Positions 36,048 to 45,686 of a stretch of 64,000 nt of DNA are shown in pieces. The notes beneath the pieces were generated by a model. That model was not told the DNA's origin. It did no database searches and saw only the letters and a program-made list of their open reading frames with translations. The stretch is from Arhodomonas sp051195215 (GTDB taxonomy: Bacteria > Pseudomonadota > Gammaproteobacteria > Nitrococcales > Nitrococcaceae), in contig NZ_JBNAZM010000004.1 of assembly GCF_051195215.1 (NCBI RefSeq), positions 114,689-178,688 of the forward strand, written 5' to 3'. Each line of letters starts with the position of its first letter. Positions within the stretch are counted from its first letter, which is position 1. The translations under genes were made by a program, and so were the position numbers.

Positions 36048-39000
36048 ATGAGTCACTTTCTCGACCGCCTGATGTTCTTCCGCAAGGTGCAGGACACCTT
36101 CGCGGACGGCCATGGCCAGACCACCTACGAGGACCGCTCGTGGGAAAAGGCCTACCGCCAGCGCTGGCAGCACGACAAAGTCGTACGCTCCACCCACGGT
36201 GTGAATTGCACCGGGGCCTGTTCATGGAAGATCTACGTGAAGGACGGGCTGGTCACCTGGGAAACCCAGCAGACGGACTATCCCCGTACCCGGCCGGATC
36301 TTCCCAACCACGAGCCTCGGGGCTGTCCCCGCGGTGCCAGCTACTCCTGGTACATCTACTCCGCCAATCGGTTGAAGTACCCGATGGTGCGCGGCCGGCT
36401 GATGCGCATGTGGCGGGAGGCCCGGAAGGTCCACGACGACCCGGTCGAAGCGTGGGAATACCTGATGAGTATCCCGGAGAAGGTGCGCGAATATCAGTCC
36501 ATTCGCGGCCTTGGGGGTTTCGTACGCGCGGACTGGGACGAGGTCACCGAGCTCATCGCCGCGGCCAACATCTACACCGTCAAGGCGCATGGCCCGGACC
36601 GGGTGGTGGGATTCTCGCCCATCCCGGCGATGTCGATGGTCTCCTATGCCGCCGGCACGCGCTATCTCTCGCTCCTCGGCGGTGTCTGCCTGTCGTTCTA
36701 CGACTGGTACTGTGACCTGCCGCCGAGCTCACCCATGACCTGGGGCGAGCAGACCGACGTGCCCGAGTCGGCGGACTGGTACAACTCGAAGTTCATCATG
36801 ATGTGGGGCTCCAACGTGCCGCAGACGCGCACGCCGGATGCGCACTTCATGACCGAGGCGCGTTACAACGGCACGAAGATCGTCACGGTGTCGCCGGACT
36901 ATGCCGAGGCCACCAAGTTCGCCGACCGCTGGCTCGCGCCCCAGCAGGGCACCGACGCGGCCCTCGCCATGGCGCTGGGGCACGTGGTCCTGCGCGAGTT
37001 TCACCTGGACGATCCCAGCGATTACTTCGTCGACTACTGCCGCCGCTACACCGATATGCCGTTTCTGGTGCGGTTGGACGAGAGCAAAGGCCACACTGTG
37101 CCGGGGCGGCTGCTGCGCGCGGCGGATTTCGACGCCGGGCTGGGGGAGTCCGACAATCCGGACTGGAAGACGGTGGCCTTTGACGAGCATACCGGCGAGG
37201 TGGTCGTCCCCCAGGGTTCCATCGGGTTCCGCTGGGATGGCAGTGGCAAGTGGAATCTCGAGGAAAAGGATGGCGGTGGCCGTGAGGTGTCCCTGCAGCT
37301 AAGCCAGCTGGACGGCCGTGACGCCGTCGAAACCGTTGCCTTCCCGTACTTCGGCGGGATCGAGCACGAGCATTTCAACAGCACCGGCCACGACGAGATA
37401 CTCCAGCGCCGGGTGCCGGTGCGCCACGTGACCCTCGCCAACGGCGAGAAGGCACGGGTGGCCACCGTATACGACCTGATGATGGCGCACTACGGACTCG
37501 ACCGCGGGCTCGATGACGACCAGGTCGCCACCAGCTACGACGACGATGTGCCCTACACTCCCGCTTGGCAGGAGCACATCACCGGCGTGGACCGGCGCAA
37601 TGTCGTTCAGGTGGCGCGGGAGTTCGCCGAGACCGCGCACAAGACTCAGGGCCGTTCCATGGTGATCCTCGGTGCCGGTCTCAACCACTGGTACCACATG
37701 GACATGAACTACCGCGGCATCATCAACATGCTGGTGATGTGCGGTTGCATCGGCCAAAGCGGCGGCGGCTGGGCACACTACGTCGGCCAGGAGAAGCTCC
37801 GGCCGCAGACCGGCTGGTTGCCAGTCGCCTTCGCCCTGGACTGGGCGCGTCCGCCGCGTCACATGAACGGCACGTCGTTCTTCTACGCCCATACCAACCA
37901 ATGGCGTTACGAGCGGCTGCGCGTCGATGAAATTCTCTCGCCGCTCGCCGACCACGAGCAGTGGAACGGCAGCCTCATTGACTACAATGTGCGCGCTGAA
38001 CGCATGGGCTGGTTGCCGTCGGCGCCGCAGCTCAACCGCAACCCGCTGGATGTCGCCCGGGAAGCCGCGAAGGCAGGCAAGGATCCCAAGGACTACGTCG
38101 TCGAGCAGATGAAATCCGGCCAGCTCGGTTTCGCCAGCGAGGACCCGGACAACCCGGCGAACTACCCGCGGAACCTGTTCGTCTGGCGGTCCAATCTGCT
38201 GGGCTCCAGCGGCAAGGGCCACGAGTACTTCCTCCGCCACCTGCTCGGCACCAGCGATGGCGTGCAGTGGGAGGACGTCGACGAGCTCGACGTCAGCCAT
38301 CGCCCTCGCGACGTCGTCTGGCACGACGAGGCACCGAAGGGCAAGCTCGACTTGCTGGTGACACTCGACTTCCGCATGTCCACGACCTGCTTGTACTCGG
38401 ACGTGGTGCTGCCTACCGCGACCTGGTACGAGAAGGACGATCTCAACACCTCGGACATGCACCCGTTCATCCATCCCCTCTCCGAGGCCGTCGATCCGGC
38501 CTGGGAGGCTCGAAGCGACTGGGCCATCTATCGCGGCCTGGCGAAGAAGTTCTCCGAGCTCGTCCCCGGACACCTGGGTGTGGAGAAGGACGTGGTCACC
38601 GTGCCGCTGCTGCATGACTCCCCCGGCGAGCTCGCCCAGCCGTACGACGTGGAGGACTGGAAGAAGGGCGACTGCGAGCCGGTGCCAGGCAAGACCATGC
38701 CCAACATCGCCGTGGTGGAGCGGGATTATCCGGCGCTGTACGAGCGGTTCACCGCCGTGGGCCCGATGCTCGAAACGGCCGGCAACGGCGGCAAGGGCAT
38801 CTCCTGGAACACGGAGGACGAGGTCGCTTTCCTCGGCGAGCTCAACGGCCGCTGGTACGACGGCGAGCACCACAAGGGCCGGCCGAAGCTCTACACCGCT
38901 ATCGACGCTGCCGAAGCGGTGATGAGCCTGGCCCCGGAAACCAATGGGCACGTGGCGGTCAAGGCCTGGGAGGCGCTGGAGAAGTACACCGGCCGCGACC

Positions 39001-39800
39001 ACACGCATCTGGCCGACGACAAGAAGCACGAAGCCGTGCGCTTCCGTGACATTGTCGCTCAACCGCGCAAGATCATCAGCTCGCCCACCTGGTCCGGGAT
39101 CGAATCCGAAAAGGTCTCCTACAACGCGGGCTGGACCAACGTCCACCAGCTCATCCCGTGGCGTACGCTCACCGGGCGCCAGCAGGTCTACCAGGACCAC
39201 GCGTGGATGCGCGCCTTCGGCGAGGCGTTCACCTCCTATCGACCGCCGGTGAACACGCGATCGGTCAAGCCCATGCTGGGAACCCGGGGCAACGGCAACG
39301 AGGAGCTGGTGCTCAACTGGATCACGCCACACCAGAAGTGGGGCATCCACAGCACCTACAGCGACAATCTGCTGATGCTCACGCTCTCCCGTGGCGGGCC
39401 GATCGTCTGGCTCTCCGAAGACGACGCCAAGCGTGCCGGCATCGAGGACAACGACTGGATCGAGGCATTCAACACCAACGGGGCGCTGGTCGCCCGGGCG
39501 GTGGTCTCCCAGCGTGTTCCTCGGGGCATGACCATGATGTACCACGCCCAGGAGAAGATCGTGAACACGCCCGGCTCGGAGATCACCGGGCAGCGCGGCG
39601 GTATTCACAACTCCGTGACCCGAGCGGTGCTGAAGCCCACTCACATGATCGGCGGCTATGCGCAGCTGAGCTACAGCTTCAACTACTACGGCACCGTGGG
39701 CTCGAACCGCGACGAGTTCGTGATCATTCGCAAGATGGCGGTAGTCGACTGGCTCGAGGGTGACGACGAGAGCATTCTGGAACAGGAGTACACGCGATGA
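36048..39800 (+). CDS. narG: Respiratory nitrate reductase alpha subunit NarG
   Basis: Molybdopterin catalytic subunit reducing nitrate to nitrite on the cytoplasmic face of the membrane. 1250 residues. The FS0 [4Fe-4S] ligands are in VRSTHGVNCTGACSWK (His50, Cys54, Cys58) with a further Cys in RGCPRGASYSW; the Mo-ligand Asp lies in YDWYCDLPPSSPMTW. Canonical length and a His first ligand identify a true membrane NarG rather than Nap. It starts with a normal GAGG region and overlaps narH by 4 bp. Confidence 0.96.
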   Translation: MSHFLDRLMFFRKVQDTFADGHGQTTYEDRSWEKAYRQRWQHDKVVRSTHGVNCTGACSWKIYVKDGLVTWETQQTDYPRTRPDLPNHEPRGCPRGASYSWYIYSANRLKYPMVRGRLMRMWREARKVHDDPVEAWEYLMSIPEKVREYQSIRGLGGFVRADWDEVTELIAAANIYTVKAHGPDRVVGFSPIPAMSMVSYAAGTRYLSLLGGVCLSFYDWYCDLPPSSPMTWGEQTDVPESADWYNSKFIMMWGSNVPQTRTPDAHFMTEARYNGTKIVTVSPDYAEATKFADRWLAPQQGTDAALAMALGHVVLREFHLDDPSDYFVDYCRRYTDMPFLVRLDESKGHTVPGRLLRAADFDAGLGESDNPDWKTVAFDEHTGEVVVPQGSIGFRWDGSGKWNLEEKDGGGREVSLQLSQLDGRDAVETVAFPYFGGIEHEHFNSTGHDEILQRRVPVRHVTLANGEKARVATVYDLMMAHYGLDRGLDDDQVATSYDDDVPYTPAWQEHITGVDRRNVVQVAREFAETAHKTQGRSMVILGAGLNHWYHMDMNYRGIINMLVMCGCIGQSGGGWAHYVGQEKLRPQTGWLPVAFALDWARPPRHMNGTSFFYAHTNQWRYERLRVDEILSPLADHEQWNGSLIDYNVRAERMGWLPSAPQLNRNPLDVAREAAKAGKDPKDYVVEQMKSGQLGFASEDPDNPANYPRNLFVWRSNLLGSSGKGHEYFLRHLLGTSDGVQWEDVDELDVSHRPRDVVWHDEAPKGKLDLLVTLDFRMSTTCLYSDVVLPTATWYEKDDLNTSDMHPFIHPLSEAVDPAWEARSDWAIYRGLAKKFSELVPGHLGVEKDVVTVPLLHDSPGELAQPYDVEDWKKGDCEPVPGKTMPNIAVVERDYPALYERFTAVGPMLETAGNGGKGISWNTEDEVAFLGELNGRWYDGEHHKGRPKLYTAIDAAEAVMSLAPETNGHVAVKAWEALEKYTGRDHTHLADDKKHEAVRFRDIVAQPRKIISSPTWSGIESEKVSYNAGWTNVHQLIPWRTLTGRQQVYQDHAWMRAFGEAFTSYRPPVNTRSVKPMLGTRGNGNEELVLNWITPHQKWGIHSTYSDNLLMLTLSRGGPIVWLSEDDAKRAGIEDNDWIEAFNTNGALVARAVVSQRVPRGMTMMYHAQEKIVNTPGSEITGQRGGIHNSVTRAVLKPTHMIGGYAQLSYSFNYYGTVGSNRDEFVIIRKMAVVDWLEGDDESILEQEYTR

Positions 39801-41365
39801 GGGTGCGCGCGCAGATCGGCAAGGTTCTCAACCTCGACAAGTGCATCGGATGCCACACCTGCTCGGTGACCTGCAAGAACGTGTGGACCTCACGCGAGGG
39901 TATGGAGTACGCCTGGTTCAACAACGTCGAGACCAAGCCCGGCATTGGCTACCCCAAGGAGTGGGAAAGCCAGGAGCGCTGGAACGGCGGCTGGAAGCAC
40001 ACGGGGGGTGACGGCAAGACACGCATTCGTCCGCGCATCGGCGGCAAGTGGCGGGTGCTCGCGAACGTTTTCGCCAACCCGGACCTGCCGGAGATCGACG
40101 ACTACTACGAGCCGTTCAATTTCGACTACCAGCGCCTGCACAACGCACCCGAGTCCAAGGCACAGCCGGTCGCCAAACCGTATTCGGCGATCACCGGCAA
40201 GCCCATGGACAAGATCGAGTGGGGCCCGAACTGGGAGGAAATCCTCGGCGGCGAGTTCGAGAAGCGCTCCAAGGACTACAACTTCCAGAACATCCAGAAG
40301 GAGATCTACGGGCAGTTCGAAAACACGTTCATGATGTACCTGCCGCGCTTGTGCGAGCACTGCCTCAATCCGACGTGCGTGGCGGTTTGCCCCAGTGGCG
40401 CGATCTACAAGCGCGAGGAGGACGGGATCGTCCTCATCGACCAGGACAAATGCCGTGGCTGGCGCATGTGCATCTCCGGCTGCCCGTACAAGAAGATCTA
40501 CTACAACTGGCAGACCGGAAAGTCCGAGAAGTGCACCTTCTGCTATCCCCGTATCGAGTCGGGGCAGCCGACAGTCTGCTCGGAGACGTGCGTCGGGCGT
40601 ATTCGTTACCTCGGGGTCATGCTCTACGATGCCGACCGCATCGAGGAGGCGGCCTCGGTCGCCAACGAGCACGACCTCTATCAGGCCCAGCTCGATGTCT
40701 TCCTCGATCCGCACGACCCGGAGGTCATCGCCCAGGCACGCCGTGACGGTGTGCCGGATTCCTGGCTGGAGGCGGCCAAGGAATCCCCCGTCTACAAAAT
40801 GGCGATGGACTGGAAGGTCGCCTTCCCGCTGCATCCGGAATACCGGACGTTGCCGATGGTGTGGTATGTGCCGCCGCTGTCTCCCATCAGCACGGCCGCG
40901 GACGCCGGCCACGTCGGCCTGGACGGGCTGATCCCGGATGTGGAAAGCCTTCGCATCCCCATGAAATACCTGGCGAACATGCTCACCGCCGGCGACGAGC
41001 GGCCGATCGCCTCGTCGCTCAAGCGGATGCTCGCCATGCGGCTTTACAAGCGGCGCCAGACGGTCGACGGCGTCACGGATACGGAGCTGCTGGAGCAGGT
41101 GGGGCTCACCGAGGCGCAGATGGAGGACATGTACCAGATCATGGCCATTGCCGACTACGAGGATCGCTTCGTCGTGCCCACCAACCACCGCGAGCTCAGC
41201 AGTGACGACCCGTGGGGCGAGCGCAGCGGTTGCGGCTTCAGCTTCGGCGACGGTTGCAATACCCAGGGTGTGACCCGGCCCAATCTGTTCGGCTCGAAGA
41301 ACCCGCGCAAGCGTTCGTTCCCCAAGCGCGAGGATCTGCTGGCCCGGGCCCGCAAGGTCTCATAG
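39797..41365 (+). CDS. narH: Respiratory nitrate reductase beta subunit NarH
   Basis: Iron-sulfur electron-transfer subunit, 522 residues. Four cysteine groups are visible: CIGCHTCSVTCKNVW, CEHCLNPTCVAVCP, CRGWRMCISGCPYKK (Trp in place of Cys marks the [3Fe-4S] centre) and CTFCYPR with CSETCVGR. It passes electrons from NarI hemes to NarG. ATG overlaps the narG stop (ATGA). Confidence 0.96.
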   Translation: MRVRAQIGKVLNLDKCIGCHTCSVTCKNVWTSREGMEYAWFNNVETKPGIGYPKEWESQERWNGGWKHTGGDGKTRIRPRIGGKWRVLANVFANPDLPEIDDYYEPFNFDYQRLHNAPESKAQPVAKPYSAITGKPMDKIEWGPNWEEILGGEFEKRSKDYNFQNIQKEIYGQFENTFMMYLPRLCEHCLNPTCVAVCPSGAIYKREEDGIVLIDQDKCRGWRMCISGCPYKKIYYNWQTGKSEKCTFCYPRIESGQPTVCSETCVGRIRYLGVMLYDADRIEEAASVANEHDLYQAQLDVFLDPHDPEVIAQARRDGVPDSWLEAAKESPVYKMAMDWKVAFPLHPEYRTLPMVWYVPPLSPISTAADAGHVGLDGLIPDVESLRIPMKYLANMLTAGDERPIASSLKRMLAMRLYKRRQTVDGVTDTELLEQVGLTEAQMEDMYQIMAIADYEDRFVVPTNHRELSSDDPWGERSGCGFSFGDGCNTQGVTRPNLFGSKNPRKRSFPKREDLLARARKVS

Positions 41366-41377
41366 GGAGGCACAACG

Positions 41378-42079
41378 ATGCACACACTGAAAGTGATCGC
41401 CGCGCTTCTCCATTACCCGGATGAAGCCGTGCAGGCTCACGCGGACGAGCTGATCGAGGTGCTCGACGGCGAAGGTTTGGTGGGCGGCAGCACCCGCGCC
41501 GGTATCGTCGCGCTGATCGAGGATCTGCGCGATGGCGACCTCATGGATGCCCAGAGCCGTTACATCGAGACCTTCGATCGCGGCCGGCAGCGCTCGCTGT
41601 ATCTCTTCGAGCATGTCCACGGCGAGTCCCGGGACCGCGGCGCCGCCATGGTGGACCTGCAGCGGGCTTATGCCGATCACGGCTTCGAGATCGCCGTCTC
41701 CGAGCTGCCCGACTATGTACCGCTGTTCCTGGAGTTCTGCGCAAGTCTGCCGGACGAGCAGGCGCTCGCCTGGCTGGAGGAGGTGGGGCACCTGCTCCAG
41801 CTCCTCCATGCGCGGCTGCGCGAGCGGGACAGTGTCTACGCGGTGCTCCTGGAGCCGTTGCTCGCCTTTGCTGCGGTGCCGCTGGACGACCCGGCGGTGC
41901 GTGACAAGGCCGCCGGCGAGGAACGGGATGACACCGCGGAGGCACTGGACCGCGTGTGGATGGAGGAGCCGGTGACCTTCGGCCCTGAAGGCGAGTGCGC
42001 GAGCAGCGTCACCCGGCGCAAGCCCGCCGTGCAGGCCGTGCAGTGGGGCGCGCCGCGGCGGGCGGGCAGTGGCACCTGA
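41378..42079 (+). CDS. narJ: Nitrate reductase molybdenum cofactor assembly chaperone NarJ
   Basis: Dedicated chaperone (TorD/NarJ fold) needed for cofactor insertion into NarG; not part of the final enzyme. 233 residues, all-helical, with the DLQRAYADHGFEIAVSELPDY and PLFLEFCASLP segments typical of NarJ. Shine-Dalgarno AGGGAGG lies 12 bp after narH. Ends 18 bp before narI. Confidence 0.94.
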   Translation: MHTLKVIAALLHYPDEAVQAHADELIEVLDGEGLVGGSTRAGIVALIEDLRDGDLMDAQSRYIETFDRGRQRSLYLFEHVHGESRDRGAAMVDLQRAYADHGFEIAVSELPDYVPLFLEFCASLPDEQALAWLEEVGHLLQLLHARLRERDSVYAVLLEPLLAFAAVPLDDPAVRDKAAGEERDDTAEALDRVWMEEPVTFGPEGECASSVTRRKPAVQAVQWGAPRRAGSGT

Positions 42080-42097
42080 TTACAGGAGAACGTAACG

Positions 42098-42784
42098 ATG
42101 TCGTTCCTGAACAACCTTTTCTTTGGCTACTACCCCTACATCGCGGGCACGGTGTTCCTGGTGGGGAGCGTGGTCCGTTTCGACATGAGCCAGTACACCT
42201 GGAAGACCAATTCCAGTCAGCTCTTCGATTCCAGCCGGCGCTTTCGCCTCGGCAACGCGCTGTTTCACATCGGGGTGATCTTCCTGTTCTTCGGCCACCT
42301 CATCGGCCTGCTCATGCCGCACTCGTGGTATCCGATTTTCGGGTTGACGGCGACGAGCAAACAGCTGCTGGCGATGATCTCCGGCGGCCTGTTCGGGGTG
42401 CTGGCGCTGATCGGCGGTGCGATCCTGATTCACCGGCGGCTGACCAACGAACGGGTGCGGGCGAATTCCGGGCAGATGGATCTCTTCATCCTGCTGCTGC
42501 TTTACGTGCAGTTGATCCTCGGCATGCTCACGATCCCGATCTCCGCGACCCACCTGGACGGCTCGATGATGCTGCTGCTCGCCGACTGGGCTCAGCACAT
42601 CGTCACCTTCCGGCCGGAGGCGGCGGCGTACGTGGCCGAGGCGAGCTGGGTCTTCAAGCTCCATCTCTTCCTCGGGATCACGATATTCCTGCTGTTCCCG
42701 TTCACGCGGCTGGTGCACATCTGGAGCGCGCCGGTCTGGTATCTGGGGCGGAGCTATCAGCTCGTGCGCCAACGCCAGGCCTGA
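42098..42784 (+). CDS. narI: Respiratory nitrate reductase gamma subunit NarI
   Basis: Membrane cytochrome b subunit that oxidises quinol. 228 residues with five helices; heme-ligand histidines are in HIGVIFLFFGHLIGLLMPH and in the C-terminal helix region AASWVFKLHLFLGITIFLLF. ATG preceded by ACAGGAGAA. Completes a standard narGHJI operon. Confidence 0.95.
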   Translation: MSFLNNLFFGYYPYIAGTVFLVGSVVRFDMSQYTWKTNSSQLFDSSRRFRLGNALFHIGVIFLFFGHLIGLLMPHSWYPIFGLTATSKQLLAMISGGLFGVLALIGGAILIHRRLTNERVRANSGQMDLFILLLLYVQLILGMLTIPISATHLDGSMMLLLADWAQHIVTFRPEAAAYVAEASWVFKLHLFLGITIFLLFPFTRLVHIWSAPVWYLGRSYQLVRQRQA

Positions 42785-42796
42785 TGAGGCGACAAC

Positions 42797-42828
42797 CCCT
42801 GTGACGGTGCTATGTCGCCGTCACAGGG
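42797..42828 (+). terminator. Strong hairpin between narI and the PpiC gene
   Basis: A perfect 11-bp stem (CCCTGTGACGG at 42797-42807 with its complement at 42818-42828) and a 10-nt loop. There is no T-run, so partial termination or mRNA stabilisation of narGHJI is more likely than complete stop. Confidence 0.55.
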
Positions 42829-42851
42829 CCGGCACGGCTAACGGAGTCCTC

Positions 42852-43616
42852 ATGGGCATTACGGTCAACGGCATCGAGATCAGCGACGAGGCGATCAACA
42901 TCGAGTCCGCTCACTACGAGGGTGGCGATATTCCCGAACGCCACGAGCAGGCGGCAATTGCGCTCACCGTGCGGGAGTTGTTGCGGCAACGTGCCCTGGC
43001 ACTGGAGCTTGCCGGGAGCGAAGACGAGGGCGCAGTGGATGCCGCCATCGATGCGCTCATCGAAGACGAGGTCGAGGCCCCGGAAGCCGGGGAGTCGGAC
43101 TGTCGGGAGTACTACAGCAAGAACGAGGAGCGGTTTCGCGATCCACCGCGTGTGGTGGCTCGTCATATCCTGCTTGCCGCGTTGCCCGACGACTTCGAAC
43201 GCCGCGACCAGCAGCGCGCGACCGCGGAAAACCTGATCGCGGACTGTCACAACGGCATGCCGTTCGAGACCCTGGCCCAGACGTATTCCGACTGCCCATC
43301 GCGGGACCAGGGCGGTGAGCTCGGCGAAATCGCGCCGGGCGCGACGGCACCGGAATTCGAACGCGCACTGTGGCGCCTGCCCGTGGGGCTCGCGTCGAGA
43401 CCCGTCGAGACCCGCTACGGCTGGCACGTAGTCGAGGTGATCCGCCGAGAGGAGGGCCGGCTCCAGCCTTACGGCGAGGTGCGCGAGCGTATCGCCGCCT
43501 ACCTCAACGAGCGCGCCCGGCGGCGTGCGTTCAGCCAGTACGTCCGCATCCTGGCAGCGGATGCTGACATCGAGGGCATCGAGCTGGAAGCCGCGGAATC
43601 ACCGCTGCTGCAATAG
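42852..43616 (+). CDS. PpiC-type peptidylprolyl isomerase, nar-associated
   Basis: 254 residues, no signal peptide. An N-terminal helical region (about 1-95) precedes a parvulin domain (about 105-210) with VVARHILLAA, FETLAQTYSDCPSRDQGGELGEI and GWHVVEVIRRE. Such cytoplasmic NifM/PpiC proteins often sit directly after narI and are thought to help maturation of the reductase. That role is inferred. ATG at 42852 with GGAG seven bases before it; a longer upstream frame crosses the hairpin and was excluded. Confidence 0.88.
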   Translation: MGITVNGIEISDEAINIESAHYEGGDIPERHEQAAIALTVRELLRQRALALELAGSEDEGAVDAAIDALIEDEVEAPEAGESDCREYYSKNEERFRDPPRVVARHILLAALPDDFERRDQQRATAENLIADCHNGMPFETLAQTYSDCPSRDQGGELGEIAPGATAPEFERALWRLPVGLASRPVETRYGWHVVEVIRREEGRLQPYGEVRERIAAYLNERARRRAFSQYVRILAADADIEGIELEAAESPLLQ

Positions 43617-43630
43617 CATCCGGAGAGGAA

Positions 43631-44041
43631 ATGACGGAAATCTATAGCTTCGACACATTGCTTCAGGCCGCACGGGAACAGCCTGAGCCGCAGCGTCTGC
43701 TCTTCCTGTTCCTCAAAGCCGGTTTGCCGGACGATCACGACGAGGCCCAGGCCGCCAGGTTCCGGGAAGGGCAGGGCGGCGCTCTGCTTCCGATCATGTA
43801 TGTGGATAAGCTGCTTCGCGAGTTATCCACGTTCGAGGCCTTGGTTGAGGAGTCCCGGCAGATGGGCGAGGACTGGCATATTATGCTGGTCGCCGCGATG
43901 CCGGGGCGCGATGGTGTGCCGCCCAGTGAAGGGCAGGCGGACGACGCCCTCAAGGTGATGGTCAAGACGGTGCACGCCGGGGGCGATCTTTCCCAGTATC
44001 TGGCGTTCGATACCCGTGGCAAGCCGGTACGTTTCCTGTAG
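43631..44041 (+). CDS. Small nar-operon-associated protein, unknown function
   Basis: 136 residues beginning MTEIYSFDTLLQAAREQPEP with a helical N-terminus and a central MYVDKLLRELSTFEALVEES region. I recall similar short proteins after nar genes in gammaproteobacteria, sometimes labelled ribonucleotide reductase subunit alpha, a label the sequence does not support. No signal peptide or metal motif. Shine-Dalgarno CCGGAGAGGAA; 14 bp after the PpiC gene, so part of the nar transcript. Confidence 0.75.
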   Translation: MTEIYSFDTLLQAAREQPEPQRLLFLFLKAGLPDDHDEAQAARFREGQGGALLPIMYVDKLLRELSTFEALVEESRQMGEDWHIMLVAAMPGRDGVPPSEGQADDALKVMVKTVHAGGDLSQYLAFDTRGKPVRFL

Positions 44042-44448
44042 CCGCTCGACGCGGTGCCCGTATTACATGGCGGCAAGTATAGCCGGCCAGGCGTGGCCGG
44101 TGACATCCGGAGGGTGATCCATTCGACTCTGGCGTTCCGCCGTTCCTGCCGGGAGGGGGGCCGTGGCTCCTGCGCGATGAACATCAATGGCACGAACTGG
44201 TTGGCGTGCACCCGAGCCATCGACGAGCTCGACGAGCCGGTTACGGTCTACCCGCTCGACGACGTGGACGTCATCAACGACCTCGTCGGCGATCAGCGTC
44301 ACACCTCGCTCCCCTTCTGCCGCCCCCTGGCCCCCGGCGCGGCAGCCGGTAGCTCGCACGCATGTGAGGGTACACCGGATGACACCGCCAATGCGGGCTG
44401 TCTCCGGCCGGTGCCGGGCATTTCGTGAAGATGGTTCACAACGGCATT
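44042..44448. other. 407-bp gap without an assignable gene
   Basis: Lies between the nar-associated gene and the stop of nnrS. Coding-like open stretches exist on both strands (plus 44177-44428; minus, through 44063-44410), but none has a ribosome-binding site or a recognised family. It probably holds the 3' ends of both transcripts and may be gene remnant. I see no clear terminator. Confidence 0.4.
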
Positions 44449-45579
44449 TTATAGTGACATCCGAGTCCGCACGAGCGTGACCAGCACGATCGCAAATGCG
44501 GCGCTCCACAATAGCGATGCCGCCATCATCAGGCTCGGGGTCGCCGGCCAGCCGATACGCAGCACCGCCGCGGCGGCGATCATCACGACGGCGGGGGGGA
44601 CGCCGGGCAGCCTGGCGGGATCGCGCTTGGCGCGGAGTATCGCGGTGCGAACCATCACGGTGATAGAGAGGGTGCCCAGCGCGCCCACGGTGATGGCGTG
44701 GAGCGCTGTACGGATCGCCGGCACGCCGCCCGCGAGAGCGCTGCCGACGAGCAGCAGGCCCACGGCGAGCCATGCGTAGCCGACACCGAGGCCCGTGAGA
44801 TCGTCGCGATCGGCGCACCACCACAGCCGCCACCGCACGAGACGGACCAGCGCTACGGCACCCGCGGCGATCAGGGCAACCCCCGCGACCACCGCAAGCC
44901 GGGGCAACGGCGCCGTGACGATAGCCGCCGCTATCAGGAGCAGAAGCGCCCCTTCCAGGCGCGGCTGCACCCGAGCATCCAGATGCTCGCCGCGGGTTTG
45001 GATATGTCTGGCGGCGGCCGGTGCGATGATGCGCCCGCCCATGAAGAGCATCAGCAGTGCGAGCACGAGTACAGCCTCGCGCAGCGCCAGATGACCGAGG
45101 GCTGGCAGACGGCCTTGTTGGGCGAGATGAAAGACCAGCAACGCGCCGCCGGTGGCAAGCAGGATCGGACCGATGGCCTGGTTGCGCCATTTCTTGGCGG
45201 CCTTCATGAAAGGTGGTACCACGATCGTCGCGAGACAGACGGCGAAGCCGGCATTGAGCACGGCGCTCGCAAAGCTTCCCGGCGCCAGCAGGAACGCGAG
45301 CCGCCCGCCGCTCCACAGCGCGAATAGCGTGCCCAGGGTGAACCGCGTCGCGCGATTGATCAGAAACCCGGTGATTACCGCCAGTGCGAAGCCGAACAGC
45401 AGTTCGTGAGCATGGCCGGTGGCACTCGTGAAGGCCGGCACCACGGCGTTGCCGGTCCACATGCCGTGTACGGACAGCGGCGCCACGACGGCGGTGTATG
45501 CCGCGGCGGCGGGAAAGAAGAGGCCTTGCGCGTTCCTGCGCGATGTGCGTGAAGGGCTACGGGGGTCGGTTTCAGACAT
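44449..45579 (-). CDS. nnrS: NnrS family heme-copper membrane protein
   Basis: 376-residue polytopic membrane protein (about twelve helices) of the NnrS family, which protects against nitric oxide and is often controlled by NnrR/DNR or NsrR. Conserved His-rich features are the N-terminal HELLFGFALAVITGFL and HAITVGALGTLSITVMVR. Start at 45579 (MSETDPRSPS) rather than seven codons upstream. Its presence beside nar genes and an azurin suggests this organism meets NO during denitrification. Confidence 0.9.
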   Translation of the reverse strand: MSETDPRSPSRTSRRNAQGLFFPAAAAYTAVVAPLSVHGMWTGNAVVPAFTSATGHAHELLFGFALAVITGFLINRATRFTLGTLFALWSGGRLAFLLAPGSFASAVLNAGFAVCLATIVVPPFMKAAKKWRNQAIGPILLATGGALLVFHLAQQGRLPALGHLALREAVLVLALLMLFMGGRIIAPAAARHIQTRGEHLDARVQPRLEGALLLLIAAAIVTAPLPRLAVVAGVALIAAGAVALVRLVRWRLWWCADRDDLTGLGVGYAWLAVGLLLVGSALAGGVPAIRTALHAITVGALGTLSITVMVRTAILRAKRDPARLPGVPPAVVMIAAAAVLRIGWPATPSLMMAASLLWSAAFAIVLVTLVRTRMSL

Positions 45580-45651
45580 GCAGGCTCCGGGTCGCGGCAT
45601 CCGGCCTTGGCCGCGCTGGAATCGCGGTTCTGGCTGGCGGTGAGTGTGTCA

Positions 45652-45664
45652 TGATTGCGAATCA
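45652..45664. promoter_or_regulatory. Inverted repeat upstream of nnrS
   Basis: TGATT-GCG-AATCA, a perfect 5-3-5 palindrome about 73 bp upstream of the nnrS start. It resembles but does not match an FNR/DNR box (spacer is 3 rather than 4 with shifted half-sites). Confidence 0.3.
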
Positions 45665-45686
45665 GCGGGGTCGTGTCTCTCCATGA

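Noticed and set aside
37299..39644. 781-codon open frame antisense to narG
   Set aside because: Shadow of the NarG codon pattern; no recognisable domain and narG is certain.
44177..44428. 83-residue plus-strand ORF after the nar cluster as a gene
   Set aside because: No ribosome-binding site, no family, and similar openness in other frames; kept only as an unexplained gap.
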